NCBI RefSeq assembly: GCF_964204865.1
Contig: NC_135252.1
Location: forward strand, 23,023,383-23,087,382
DNA: 64,000 nucleotides
Source: Styela clava
Taxonomy: Eukaryota; Chordata; Ascidiacea; Stolidobranchia; Styelidae
Direction of reading: 5' to 3'
Shown here: positions 54,801 through 62,792 of the stretch, one piece after another
Layout: each line of letters begins with the position of its first letter
How positions within the stretch are numbered: the stretch's first letter is position 1
The notes under the pieces: model-generated
What the model saw: the letters and a program-made list of their open reading frames with translations, nothing else
The model's database searches: none
Told to the model about the DNA's origin: nothing
Translations under genes and position numbers: made by a program

Positions 54801-57470
54801 TGTATTCAGAATATTAAATTAATTGCTTTTAACCATTTCATGATCCGACCCCTATCCAAAGACTTCTCTCTCTTGTTTTTATTGGGTTTTGTATTATTAG
54901 ATTTCATATATATTATATTTTTCTAGATTCAAAAACATCAAGTGACTTTTACAAAATTGTAATTGTAAAGAGACTTTATGGACACCCTTGTATTATTGTG
55001 TTTCATGTGACATTATTTTTCTAGATTCAAAAACCTCAAGTCACTCGTCGAACGACATCAGTGAACAAGAAACCAACTGATTTAGAGAATGAAATGGGTG
55101 AATTGGGGGTGGAATTGAGGGGAAGAAAACAGGTGAGAACAAAGTTAATTATTTCCCCCTCAATTTTTGTATTTCTCCTGAGAGAGGTAATGGTGCGATG
55201 AAAACAGATAGTTTGGACCTGTGGATATGTTAACCACCATATGATTATTAATAGGACTGATGTACCCTACTGCGTGCATTCAAAACTTGTTTAAATCAGG
55301 CTAGAAGCTACTTGTGCTGATTTCTTGGGCCGATCGTAGGTTTGAATATGTTAGGGGAGATCTGTTTTGCACAATATATTCAGGTGCGGATAATGTGTGA
55401 GAAATTACGCTATAGGTAATGTTTCATTACTGTCCACAGTCTTCAGTCAATCACTGGATATTACAGACTCCAACCACTGAGCCTGCACATTTTGTTACAG
55501 GGTCACTTCCGATCTCGTAGCAAGACTCGCAACCTGAAGAGAAAGAGAGATCCTTCAGCGATGGATACTTCAGTAGCTCGCGCAAACTCAAGAGTTAGAA
55601 GTCAATCAAGAAATAGAGACGAGAGCGGAATCAGAGATCCTGTGGTAAGACTAGTTATTTGGCCTCATAGGTTGCCAGTACAGGTTTTGTTAACTGCATC
55701 TTTATTGTACTGTAAGTCCTCGGGTTACGGCGATCCCGACTTACGCTGTTTCGAGGTTACGAACGCACTCCATAAAAATATAAAAGATAATACTGTGATA
55801 TCGAAGCCCTTAAACTGGATCATTGTGATCAAGAAAATTAGTGCATTGGGCTCATTGGTTTGTAAATGAGGTGGACGATTGCGAACTATTACGATTGTTG
55901 ATATGGACTTGTTTTCTGTTTTTCTAATAAACTACTATTTTGCATTATTTGTACATTTTGTGCTATACTTTACAATACAGTACGATATGTATAGAGTATT
56001 TATGTACTGTACAGTATAATGTTCCGACTTACACTGAAATTCGGGTTACACCGCGTATCAAGAACCGAACAGCGTCGTAAGTCGAGGACTTACTGTATTT
56101 CTGCCAACTAGCATTTTCCCAGATGGCTGAGCATGACCTGTGATGTCATCATTCACAGATAACAAATCATGACCAACCAGCTGTGAAGGTGAAGCGACCA
56201 TGTGCTCTCTATACTTGGGGGCTCGTTACTGTTAATATGTCTTGGGAGTTACTTTGGTTATTGTCCTGGGCATTTATTAAATATATTTTTGATCTGGATT
56301 AACGGGCTCAGTATGGGATTAGTTGTCCAGTAATTGGGTGGTGAAACAAGGAAATCCGCACGCTGTAATCAAAGGCTTGCAAGCATATTCTTACATCTAA
56401 ACATGATGACAGGGTGTCCAAAAAGTTTCGCCCGTGAATAAATTTTGTGGTTTGATAAATGGGGACTATAACATCCAACATTCAAACATCCAATTACATA
56501 CAGGCTGACCATTAATCTTTTTATAATTAAAAAAAAAATATCATTTGATTATAAAGACTTTATAATCGGGCGAAACTTCTCGGTCACCCTGGCGCGGCGG
56601 TGTGGCTCAACGGGCTAAGCATTAGGAATACGCTCGCCACCGCACCTCTAACTACTCTGCGTGGGTTCGCAGGTTCGAATCCCATACAGGGATGGTTATG
56701 TGCGAGAGGATTGCTGGACTCCTTGCCGTCGTTGGGTGGTTCACGTAACCGCTGGTCGGTTACGGCTTCCTCCACCACCAAGTCCATGCTTCCGAAAACA
56801 AACAATACAGTAAAACTAATCCCATACCCGACTTGGAATGGTAACCGGACGAGAGGCCGTGGTTCGCCATATGGATAAGCCGTCTTATCGGCTTTCCTCT
56901 CCCCCGGGATAAATATGTAAATTCTATCCTCAATAACCAAGTCTTTCTGGTCTATTTCGAAACTAAATTATTAAGTCATTCAATATTAAAAAAAATCAAA
57001 CTCGTTCATTTTCTCGGATGTCAAATCTCAGCAATTCAGAAATATGTGTAAGTGAAACAATCGATTGATCGAAATCGAAAATGACCAAATCCGTGGATTT
57101 CGTTTTTTTCCCAATGACTGTCACCGGCTGGAACTTTTTCCTCCAAAACAGCGCCAGTGTTTTAGTGGTCAATTCTATCAGCTTCCTTTCTGATTTTCCA
57201 GAAATATTTCGCAGAATATATTTCGAATATAGTAAAATGTTTGATTTTGACCTTCCATGGATGGGAACCAATGCTCTTGAGAAGATGTATTTAACAAAAT
57301 TTCTTTATAATTTTCAGATGAGAGAGAAAGCTCGCAAACTTGCGAAGATATCACAGCGTAAGATGATTCAGATGGGCAAAGCCGGGGAATCTGATCGACA
57401 TATCCATGAGAAGAGACCGAAACATCTTTTCACCGGAAAGCGAGGAGTTGGAAAAACTGAAAGGCGTTAA
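42835..57470 (+). CDS. GTPBP4: GTP-binding protein 4 / nucleolar GTPase NOG1, complete coding region
   Basis: NOG1 is a nucleolar GTPase required for 60S ribosomal subunit maturation. Fourteen exons splice in frame to 656 residues (human ~634): 42835-42882, 43249-43419, 44297-44400, 45975-46212, 47575-47667, 48264-48455, 49770-49890, 50275-50420, 52042-52228, 52983-53149, 54164-54262, 55025-55132, 55501-55644, 57318-57470. It begins [20 protein letters not shown]. The GTPase motifs are intact: G1 GFPNVGKS (175-182), G3 DTPG (221-224) and G4 NKTD (289-292). The C-terminus is basic and Lys/Arg-rich, as expected for nucleolar targeting, and ends [11 protein letters not shown]. All donors and acceptors are GT-AG. 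A 5' UTR intron ends just before the ATG. Introns carry at least nine MITEs, SINE pieces and two minisatellite or tandem-duplication features, but no exon is interrupted. Confidence 0.96.
43540..43712. mobile_element. Palindromic MITE in GTPBP4 intron 2
   Basis: It begins CACCGTAGTATAAGTACCAG and ends TAGTACACATACTTTTGGAG, with the GTTAGCAAAGTGAATATCCC central block. Long subfamily. Confidence 0.8.
44583..44817. mobile_element. Palindromic MITE in GTPBP4 intron 3
   Basis: A near-complete long-subfamily copy: GGCTCCCGAAGTATGCGAAC at the left and the inverted CATCTTGGTTCGCATACTTC at the right. Confidence 0.88.
44818..45974. other. Rest of GTPBP4 intron 3
   Basis: It holds an inverted hAT-like dispersed repeat (about 45090-45280) and an inverted-repeat element at about 45597-45945. 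The latter has arms AGAGGTAAGATCT and AGATCTTAGCTCTG with CCCGAGC/GCTCGGG subterminal blocks. No alternative exon is supported. Confidence 0.55.
46507..46713. mobile_element. Palindromic MITE in GTPBP4 intron 4
   Basis: It begins TCCCGTAGTATGTGTACCAG and ends TTGGAACACATACTTCTGG. The remainder of this 1.36-kb intron (46213-47574) is AT-rich and shows nothing I can assign. Confidence 0.8.
47890..48067. mobile_element. Mariner-like MITE in GTPBP4 intron 5
   Basis: It has AGGGTGTCCATAAAGTCTGG at the left and an inverted AACTTTGACACCCTGTA at the right, in a TA-rich context. Confidence 0.85.
48800..49100 (+). repeat. Dispersed ~300-bp repeat in GTPBP4 intron 6
   Basis: The best-preserved of the three copies: ATTTTAATCGGTAAGTATGT, repeated GTCTGTCTGTCTGTTAGATG, GAATCTGCTCCAGATTTTGC and GATGGGACACAAGGTGTCAC. 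SINE-like sequence follows at 49095-49335. Confidence 0.65.
50520..50744. mobile_element. Palindromic MITE in GTPBP4 intron 8
   Basis: The arms are GGCTCCCGAAGTATGCGAAC and an inverted CATCTTGGTTCGCATAGTTC. The orientation of the asymmetric centre is opposite to the intron 3 copy. Confidence 0.85.
51688..51852. mobile_element. Palindromic MITE, compact, in GTPBP4 intron 8
   Basis: A compact copy, GTACTCTCGAAGTATGTGAA to TTCACATACTTCGAGAGTAC, with matching GTATGG-like outer flanks. SINE 3' pieces flank it at 51140-51190 and 51555-51640. Confidence 0.85.
52313..52580. repeat. Fold-back repeat in GTPBP4 intron 9
   Basis: The arms TGTTGCACACTAACACAATG then TATTTCTGTAACGTTTC, and at the right GAAACGTTACAGAAATACAT then TTGTGTTAGTGTGCCAGCA, form a ~45-bp inverted repeat. 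It shares the TCTGTAACGTTT motif with the element at 53505-54065. Confidence 0.8.
53196..53485. mobile_element. Palindromic MITE pair in GTPBP4 intron 10
   Basis: A partial copy (53196-53242, CTCCTGTAGTGTGTGTACCA) is interrupted or abutted by a second copy starting ACTTCCGAAGTATGTGAACC. The asymmetric centre TAAGCCAAGTGAATATTCCC is present, and the end TTGGTACACGCCTTTATGG is diverged. Confidence 0.75.
53505..54065. mobile_element. Long inverted-repeat MITE carrying a minisatellite
   Basis: The outer arms CAATTCACTAATTTTACGCT then ATTTATTTGGTTTCTGCGGG are mirrored at the right by CGCAGAAACCAAATAAATAG then CCTAAAATTAGTGAATTG. GGATAAG and GCACAAAAG blocks are also mirrored. The centre is a 40-bp tandem array. 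Confidence 0.85.
53632..53836. repeat. 40-bp minisatellite, five units
   Basis: Five almost identical 40-bp units contain TAACTATCTCACATATCCTA then CTAACACAAATATATCTCTG. Three carry CACATATCC and two CACGTATCC. Each unit carries a CTAACACAAATATAT piece like the CTAACACAATGTATTTCTGT arm of the intron 9 fold-back. Confidence 0.93.
54890..55045 (+). repeat. 98-bp-spaced duplication of the GTPBP4 exon 12 acceptor
   Basis: The stretch from TGTATTATT through TTTTTCTAG and the first 20 bases of exon 12 (ATTCAAAAACCTCAAGTCAC) occurs also 98 bp upstream (ATTCAAAAACATCAAGTGAC after TTTTTCTAG). The upstream copy runs into TAA after 11 codons. A fragment of the mariner-like MITE end (ACTTTATGGACACCC) lies between them. 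Confidence 0.85.
55710..56094. mobile_element. Pogo/Tigger-like MITE in GTPBP4 intron 13
   Basis: This 385-bp sister of 24867-25239 has CTGTAAGTCCTCGGGTTACG at the left and CAGTAAGTCCTCGACTTACG inverted at the right, with TA on both flanks. Confidence 0.88.
56410..56591. mobile_element. Mariner-like MITE abutting a SINE
   Basis: The ends are CAGGGTGTCCAAAAAGTTTC and, inverted from the right, CAGGGTGACCGAGAAGTTTC, both followed by GCCCG. Its last base touches the first base of the SINE head. Confidence 0.85.
56591..56935 (+). repeat. tRNA-derived SINE, best full-length copy
   Basis: The head is tRNA-like: TGTGGCTCAACGGGCTAAGC (box A) and GGTTCGAATCCC (box B), 60-70 bases apart. The ~260-bp body has GGATTGCTGGACTCC, GTTACGGCTTCCTCCACCAC, CATACCCGACTTGGAATGG and GACGAGAGGCCGTGGTTCGC. 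It ends at CCCGGGATAAATATGTAAAT, then TCTATCCT. It is inside GTPBP4 intron 13, sense orientation. RNA polymerase III promoter boxes and a fixed 3' end are the marks of a SINE mobilised by a LINE. Confidence 0.92.
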
Positions 57471-57519
57471 TTTTTGTCAATATGTGTTTTGGTGGTTTTA
57501 GTTGGTGAAATTCGGACCC

Positions 57520-57762
57520 TGCAAATCGATGTATGTGAACCAAGTTGACGAACACTGGAACGTAGTATGTGTACCACGTCAAAGTTAGGCCATAATCCCA
57601 GGTACAATTACTACGGTAGTCACTTGGCTAGTCCCCGAACTAGTAATAGAACTAAATAAGGAAAATTAGAATAAAAGTTTGGCCTAACCCTAACATGGTT
57701 GGTACACATACTACGTTCCACTGTCAGCCATCTTGGTTTTATATACTTCAAAGAGTACCTGC
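57520..57762. mobile_element. Palindromic MITE downstream of GTPBP4
   Basis: It carries GATGTATGTGAACCAAGTTG at the left, CCTAACCCTAACATGG with GTACACATACTACGTTCC at the right, and the TACTACGGTAGTCACTTGGC centre. Long subfamily. Confidence 0.82.
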
Positions 57763-58720
57763 AAATCTCTTGGAATGTCCAGAATATTTTAATTTGCGGT
57801 CGATTAACTTCAGATATTTTAAATTGCCTCCAGCTGAAGAAAACATTCTAGCATTCGTATAATATAATAGGCGATAGATAACTTGTTATTCGATAAGCAA
57901 AGTGAACAGTCCAAAGTCCTTTCAACTCTTTTAGCGGGCAGTAGTATTTGAATAATATTCAACTCAAAATTGCCTCCATATATGAGTAAGACTGTCAGAG
58001 GGATAAATCAGTTAAGAAAACAAACTAATCTGAGCTTCCAAGAAACTTTTGAAATAATACGGCAGGCACATAAGGCGACGAACTGAAGACTATCAGAACT
58101 ATCTTCATAAATAGTAACTAGCACTAATGATTTGGTTTCTGCTGGACTAATTAACTACTTATATTTCTATGTTTTTGTGCCCGTGGATTCGTATCTCTGT
58201 CAGTGAGAAAATTGTTATTGGTGGAAAGGTGAAACCAGTCAGAACCAAATAAAGCCTTTTTTGACAAATATTAAATGTTTGAATGTGGAATCCATGATTC
58301 GGTGCGACTAACTAATAAAGGAAGAAGAAAAACACATGAAAACATATGAATCGTATGTGTGATTTCTGTTTAGTACTTTAGTGAAGTGAAATTGTTAATC
58401 AGCAGAAATTTCAAAGAATCGTGATAATTGAAAAATTCCTGTTTTTCACAACTCAAATTAAGCTGCCATATGTATATAAGTGCCGCTAGTAATAAATTAT
58501 TTCAAACCAGCATTTTGTTTTTGTCTAATATAGGCATTGGTTTGCAGTGTGATTGAGCCGTTAGCGTTTATCTATCCAGAGATAAAACTTCGCTTATTAC
58601 TTACCGATCTTGATCGTCGATAGGACAGCTTAGTCACACAAGGATATAGTCCTTCAACTGATTGATCAGTTTGAGCATAGGAACAGTCCACTAATTGATC
58701 ATTTACGATACAAACAGCCT

Positions 58721-59100
58721 TCAGCGACGAGCAGTTACATTAACCTTACCCATAATATGTGTACTATATTAGAAGCTTGGTAGCTGGAATAGCCCTTCAT
58801 AAGAATACATTAGCAATCTCTATCAACAATTTTTATTCAAGCATTTATATGCATTCCTTCAGCTACATGAATTCCAACCCATAATATCACTCCCAAGTCA
58901 TATTTGTACCATTTTAAGAACTCTGTAGCTGGAATAGTCCTTCATGAGAATACATTAGTAATCTCTATCAACAATTTTTATTCAAGCATTATAACGCATT
59001 CCTACAGCGACGAGTGGCTACATGAACCCCAACCCACAATATCATTTCAAGTCATATTTATACTATTTTACTAGCAATCTCCATCAATTTTATATTAGCA
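58721..59100. repeat. Tandem repeat, ~144-bp unit, two full and one partial copy
   Basis: GTAGCTGGAATAGCCCTTCA recurs 144 bp later as GTAGCTGGAATAGTCCTTCA. CTCTATCAACAATTTTTATT and the CAACCCATAATATC block recur in step. A diverged partial unit precedes them. Confidence 0.85.
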
Positions 59101-59302
59101 TTTAGACGTTTTTTGTTCTCTGAACACTGCTCTTCTATAGTTTGTGAGGACTGCATTGATGCCATCAGAGTCAGGGGTCTAACTCTTCAATCACAAGCCC
59201 TTAAATTTCATAGAAAATAGCCAAATGCTATGTTGCAGGCAGATTTAAAGTAAAGACGTTGAATTTTCCAAACTTAGGGGCGAGAGGGCAGCAACCCTGG
59301 CT

Positions 59303-59492
59303 CAGGGTGTCCGTAAAGTCCCTTTACAATTTCAATTTTGGTCAGTTCTCAATATATCTTAACCAGGTTTATTGTATTTTAACCACTAATAGTTCCAAGT
59401 ATTTTTACTTCATTTAATGCATCTGTGAGGGCCAAAACAATATATGATGTCGACAAATTCTTGTTGCAATTTTAGGACTTTATGGACACCCT
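59303..59492. mobile_element. Mariner-like MITE
   Basis: It has CAGGGTGTCCGTAAAGTCCC at the left and inverted GGACTTTATGGACACCCTA at the right. It is close to the copy in intron 2 of the peptide gene (33044-33242). Confidence 0.88.
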
Positions 59493-59625
59493 ATATTTTC
59501 CAGATGCAAACCCAACAGCCCAGAGATTGGTTTTATCGCAGTAATAACGAGACCAACACTCATATTAACGAGGCGTATTCTTCCAATTTTTATTGCAATA
59601 AAAACAGTGCTCTATAGTACAAGTG

Positions 59626-59844
59626 TAGGCGCTCCAGTAGTATGTGTACCAAAATGACGGACACCGTAACGTAGTATGTGTATCAGGTTAGGATATAATT
59701 CTCCTTATTTTAGTTCTGTTACGAGTTTGAGGACTAGCCAAGTGATTCCTTTAGTATTTGTACCTGAAATTATGGCCTAACCCTAACTAGGTACACATAC
59801 TACATTCCGGGGGTCCACCATCCTGGTTCACATACTACATGAGT
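59626..59844. mobile_element. Palindromic MITE
   Basis: It has GGCGCTCCAGTAGTATGTGT at the left and inverted CATCCTGGTTCACATACTAC at the right, with a GACTAGCCAAGTGATTCCTT centre. Confidence 0.85.
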
Positions 59845-60980
59845 GTTAGTGATCACGAAGTCATTTTTTTGCAGTCATCTTTTTAACATCTAAAAGTTAT
59901 TTTTGTGAAATGAATTTGTGCACAATTCAGTTCCGCAATTCCAATTTGAGAAATACACTAATAAAAATGAAAAAGTCGTAATAAAAATTAATTTTTGTGA
60001 AAACAACCAATGCAGGAACAGCGATGTCATCAGTTACAAGTGACTAGTCATGACCGACCAGCTATGATGTTCTTTCTGGAGTTAAGGCTCCGTCATGTTG
60101 GGTTATTAGAGTAACCTTGAACATGGGCATTTGCTAATTATAAATTTGAATAATATTGCCCAATATCAGATTTCATCAAAGCCCAGTTTACAGCACTACG
60201 CTATTTTTTGACTCAAGCTTGTGTCTGGAACAAATTTACAATCAACTCCAAACTGCTTTTGAAAATAATTTTGACTACAACTCCGATCGGGTTAAGTAAA
60301 ATTACGATTGAGAGAATGAAATTTAGACGTTAGGGAATTCAGACTCCAGAGCGTTTGAAAATACAGCCCGGACTCAATTATCAACATGCTAAACTCTGAC
60401 CCTGCTTCCAAGCAGGATATTTATTATGTCCAACATGAACGTTATTTGATGAAAACTCCAGGCTGCAAATATTTGTTAGTGTAGAGATGCACTTGCCAGT
60501 TTTCTATTAATTAAGGATGTCTAGGTTCTTTTATTCCAGGAATAATTTAGGAGGGCTCCATGTTGAAATTTGTCATCTTTGGCAAATACCATTAGACTGT
60601 CAGACAAAAAATGAGGTTAGTTCAATTCAAACTCAGAAGTTGTGAAAAGATTACCATACATTAAAATGTTTGGACCAAATTTTGAAGGTGACAAATTTGA
60701 ATATATTCCTCCGGTATGCCATATTCAAATAAGTTATTTCAAAATAATAAACAATTTGGTAATGGTCATCCCTGGTCGTACGATAACGATATGGTCGTAC
60801 AAAGATAACTTGTTTTCAAGATAATTCTATAGTGGCTGCAACCCAACTTACATAAAAATGGCTTTTTGTCCAAATAGGTGGAAATAAAAAGTACAATTTC
60901 ATGGAGTAACAGCAGTTATCCGACAACTTCGCAGAGTTTTTCTCTTGCCACAGAGGGCACAGACAGCCATGAAAGATTAT

Positions 60981-62792
60981 TTAGTTTTGTTGTTGATTTT
61001 TCTGTCCGAACTTGTTAGGATTCTTTGGTTTTAGTTGAGCTCTGACACCAAATCCTCCCCTTCCTGGGTCATAATCTGATCTGTATTCATCACGAACCTG
61101 AAGACAAAAACATAAATATGTAATTTTATCATAAAAAGTCTAGTCGTGCACAATTGGAAATGTGCATTTTCCAAAGATATTAAATTTGTGATTGAAAGCT
61201 TCAATATTAAATGATCAGGAAATAAACTGCACAGATAGGACACAGATAAAACATTTCAGCATAGATTTTCGATGTCATTACCTACCCAAAAATAAATTAA
61301 ATCAACTTTTTTAAATTACCAATTGAAAATTTATTTGACACAAGTTTAGACCCACATTTTGACTCATGCTTTTGAGTTTAATTTGAGGAATTTACCTAGC
61401 AAGTAGCAAGCATTACCCAAGATGTTGGGAAACATTTTTTCAGAATGAATTTGGAGAAGTGGATTATTAAGTGCTGGTTATCTCTGTCTTTACTCCTCTG
61501 TAATATACAAAACAACTGCAAAAAACATACCTGTCCACCAGATTTTCCTCTTCCAAATTGCCTTCCTTCTTTGAATCCAGCATCCCAGTCTGTTCGCACA
61601 ACTCTGTCATCAAGCCTCGTTCCGTTTATATACCTGATGGCATCAGCAGCGTGATCTCTTGCGTAGTATCTGAAATAAATGTACAGGGTGTCCATAAAGC
61701 TTTTTAACAATTTAAAAAAATTATTACATAGTAAAATGATGAGATATCGCAATGAGGGTTGTTTTATGTTAATCAGTATTTCATAAAATTGTTATTGACA
61801 CATTTAATACACTTATATACGGGCACCATCAGTTATAAAAAGCACATCCAGACGGTACTTAATTTCCTGTCATGTTCGTTGTAGCATAGCCTCATCAATG
61901 ATTGCAATGGCACTGGAAATTTGGGTCTAGTATAGTTTAGTACTACAAGTACTTCCAATGGACGTAGCATAACGAATTTTGCATATGTTATTCCTCACCC
62001 CCACCTGACTATGCCATCCACTACGACGAGGTCACCATCATGTCATAGAGCTTGCCAAAGTATAATTGAGATCGCCCGAAATGGCATCTGCGACGCTGAT
62101 AACGAACTCGCTAACGCCGGCTATCTCCCTCCTACCTCGATTTCGGGTGATCGTCTGCGCATTTTGGACGACCATCCGCATACTTTGGTGGGCCTTCTTA
62201 CGCCACTTTGACGTCGAAATGACGTAATGTTTCGGTGACGTAGTCAGGCGGGGGTTAGGATTGACATGTGCAAAAATTGTTGAGCCAGGCCAACTAGAAG
62301 TGCATGTGGTACTAAACTATACCAGACCTGTAAATTATATGTTTTAGGTTGGTCATGTCCCGTTTATTTGTTCGATACACAATATACTTTATATAACCCT
62401 AAAGAAAGAAGTCCAGAGGGCTCGTATCTTGTTTCCTAGGGCTCCAAGAAAATGACTGTTGAAAATTTGAGAAAACGATGTGTAATTGACTATACCCCAC
62501 AAAAAAACTTTACTTACTCAACAAAGCAAAAGCCGCATGGCGTTTTCTTATATTTATCTAAACCCATAACAACTCGTTTAATATCTCCGCATTTTCCAAA
62601 GAGTTCATATATCTGTTCTTCTGTTGTATAATATGATAAATTCCCAACATAAAGCGTTGTAGTCAGGTTCAAAAGCTTGTCTTGTTGGTCACGACTCCCC
62701 TTGAAATGCTGATCGCGGTACGGCGTTAGTTCTACGTAAGGATCCTTGGCTACAGGCCTTAAAATAGTCTTTTCCGTTATATCCACATCCAT
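60981..62792 (-). CDS. NCBP2: Nuclear cap-binding protein subunit 2 (CBP20), complete
   Basis: CBP20 binds the 7-methylguanosine cap of nuclear RNA polymerase II transcripts with CBP80. Three exons splice in frame to 176 residues (human 156): 62518-62792, 61531-61669 and 60981-61097, all GT-AG. The single RRM has RNP2 LYVGNL (47-52) and RNP1 CGFCFVEYY (86-94). Tyr25 (in PYRDQHF) and Tyr48 align with the human cap-stacking tyrosines 20 and 43. The conserved [17 protein letters not shown] stretch and the C-terminal Gly/Arg region ([15 protein letters not shown]) are present. The extra length is mainly a C-terminal Lys/Asn/Gln tail. The start chosen is MDVDI; a Met 13 codons upstream in frame is less likely. 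Intron 1 holds a fold-back MITE and a mariner-like end. Confidence 0.96.
61681..61735. mobile_element. Single mariner-like MITE end beside the NCBP2 exon 2 acceptor
   Basis: It starts TACAGGGTGTCCATAAAGCT, matching the left end of the 47890 family. No inverted right end is found nearby. On the minus strand the fragment ends about 11 bases before the exon 2 acceptor (ATTTATTTCAG). Confidence 0.65.
61929..62326. mobile_element. Fold-back MITE in NCBP2 intron 1
   Basis: The arms are GTATAGTTTAGTACTACAAG then TACTTCCAATGGACGTAGCA, and at the right GAAGTGCATGTGGTACTAAA then CTATACC. CGCCCGAAATGGCATCTGCG and the GATCGTCTGCGC block match 41840-42262. Confidence 0.87.

Larger units (their letters stand above)
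57471..60980. other. Intergenic DNA between GTPBP4 and NCBP2
   Basis: The two genes converge. It holds palindromic MITEs (57520-57762 and 59626-59844), a ~144-bp tandem repeat (58721-59100) and a mariner-like MITE (59303-59492). A possible GTPBP4 poly(A) signal AATAAA occurs at about 58249. The stretch 59850-60980 has no assigned feature. Confidence 0.55.

Noticed and set aside
56600..56700. A functional tRNA gene (intact box A and box B)
   Set aside because: The tRNA-like head continues without a break into a SINE body repeated throughout the window, and the cloverleaf 3' end is not completed.
9126..59844. Telomere-like TTAGGG/CCCTAA strings in many places
   Set aside because: Each occurs once or twice at fixed positions inside the palindromic MITE arms; no array of perfect hexamers exists, so these are not telomeres or subtelomeric tracts.
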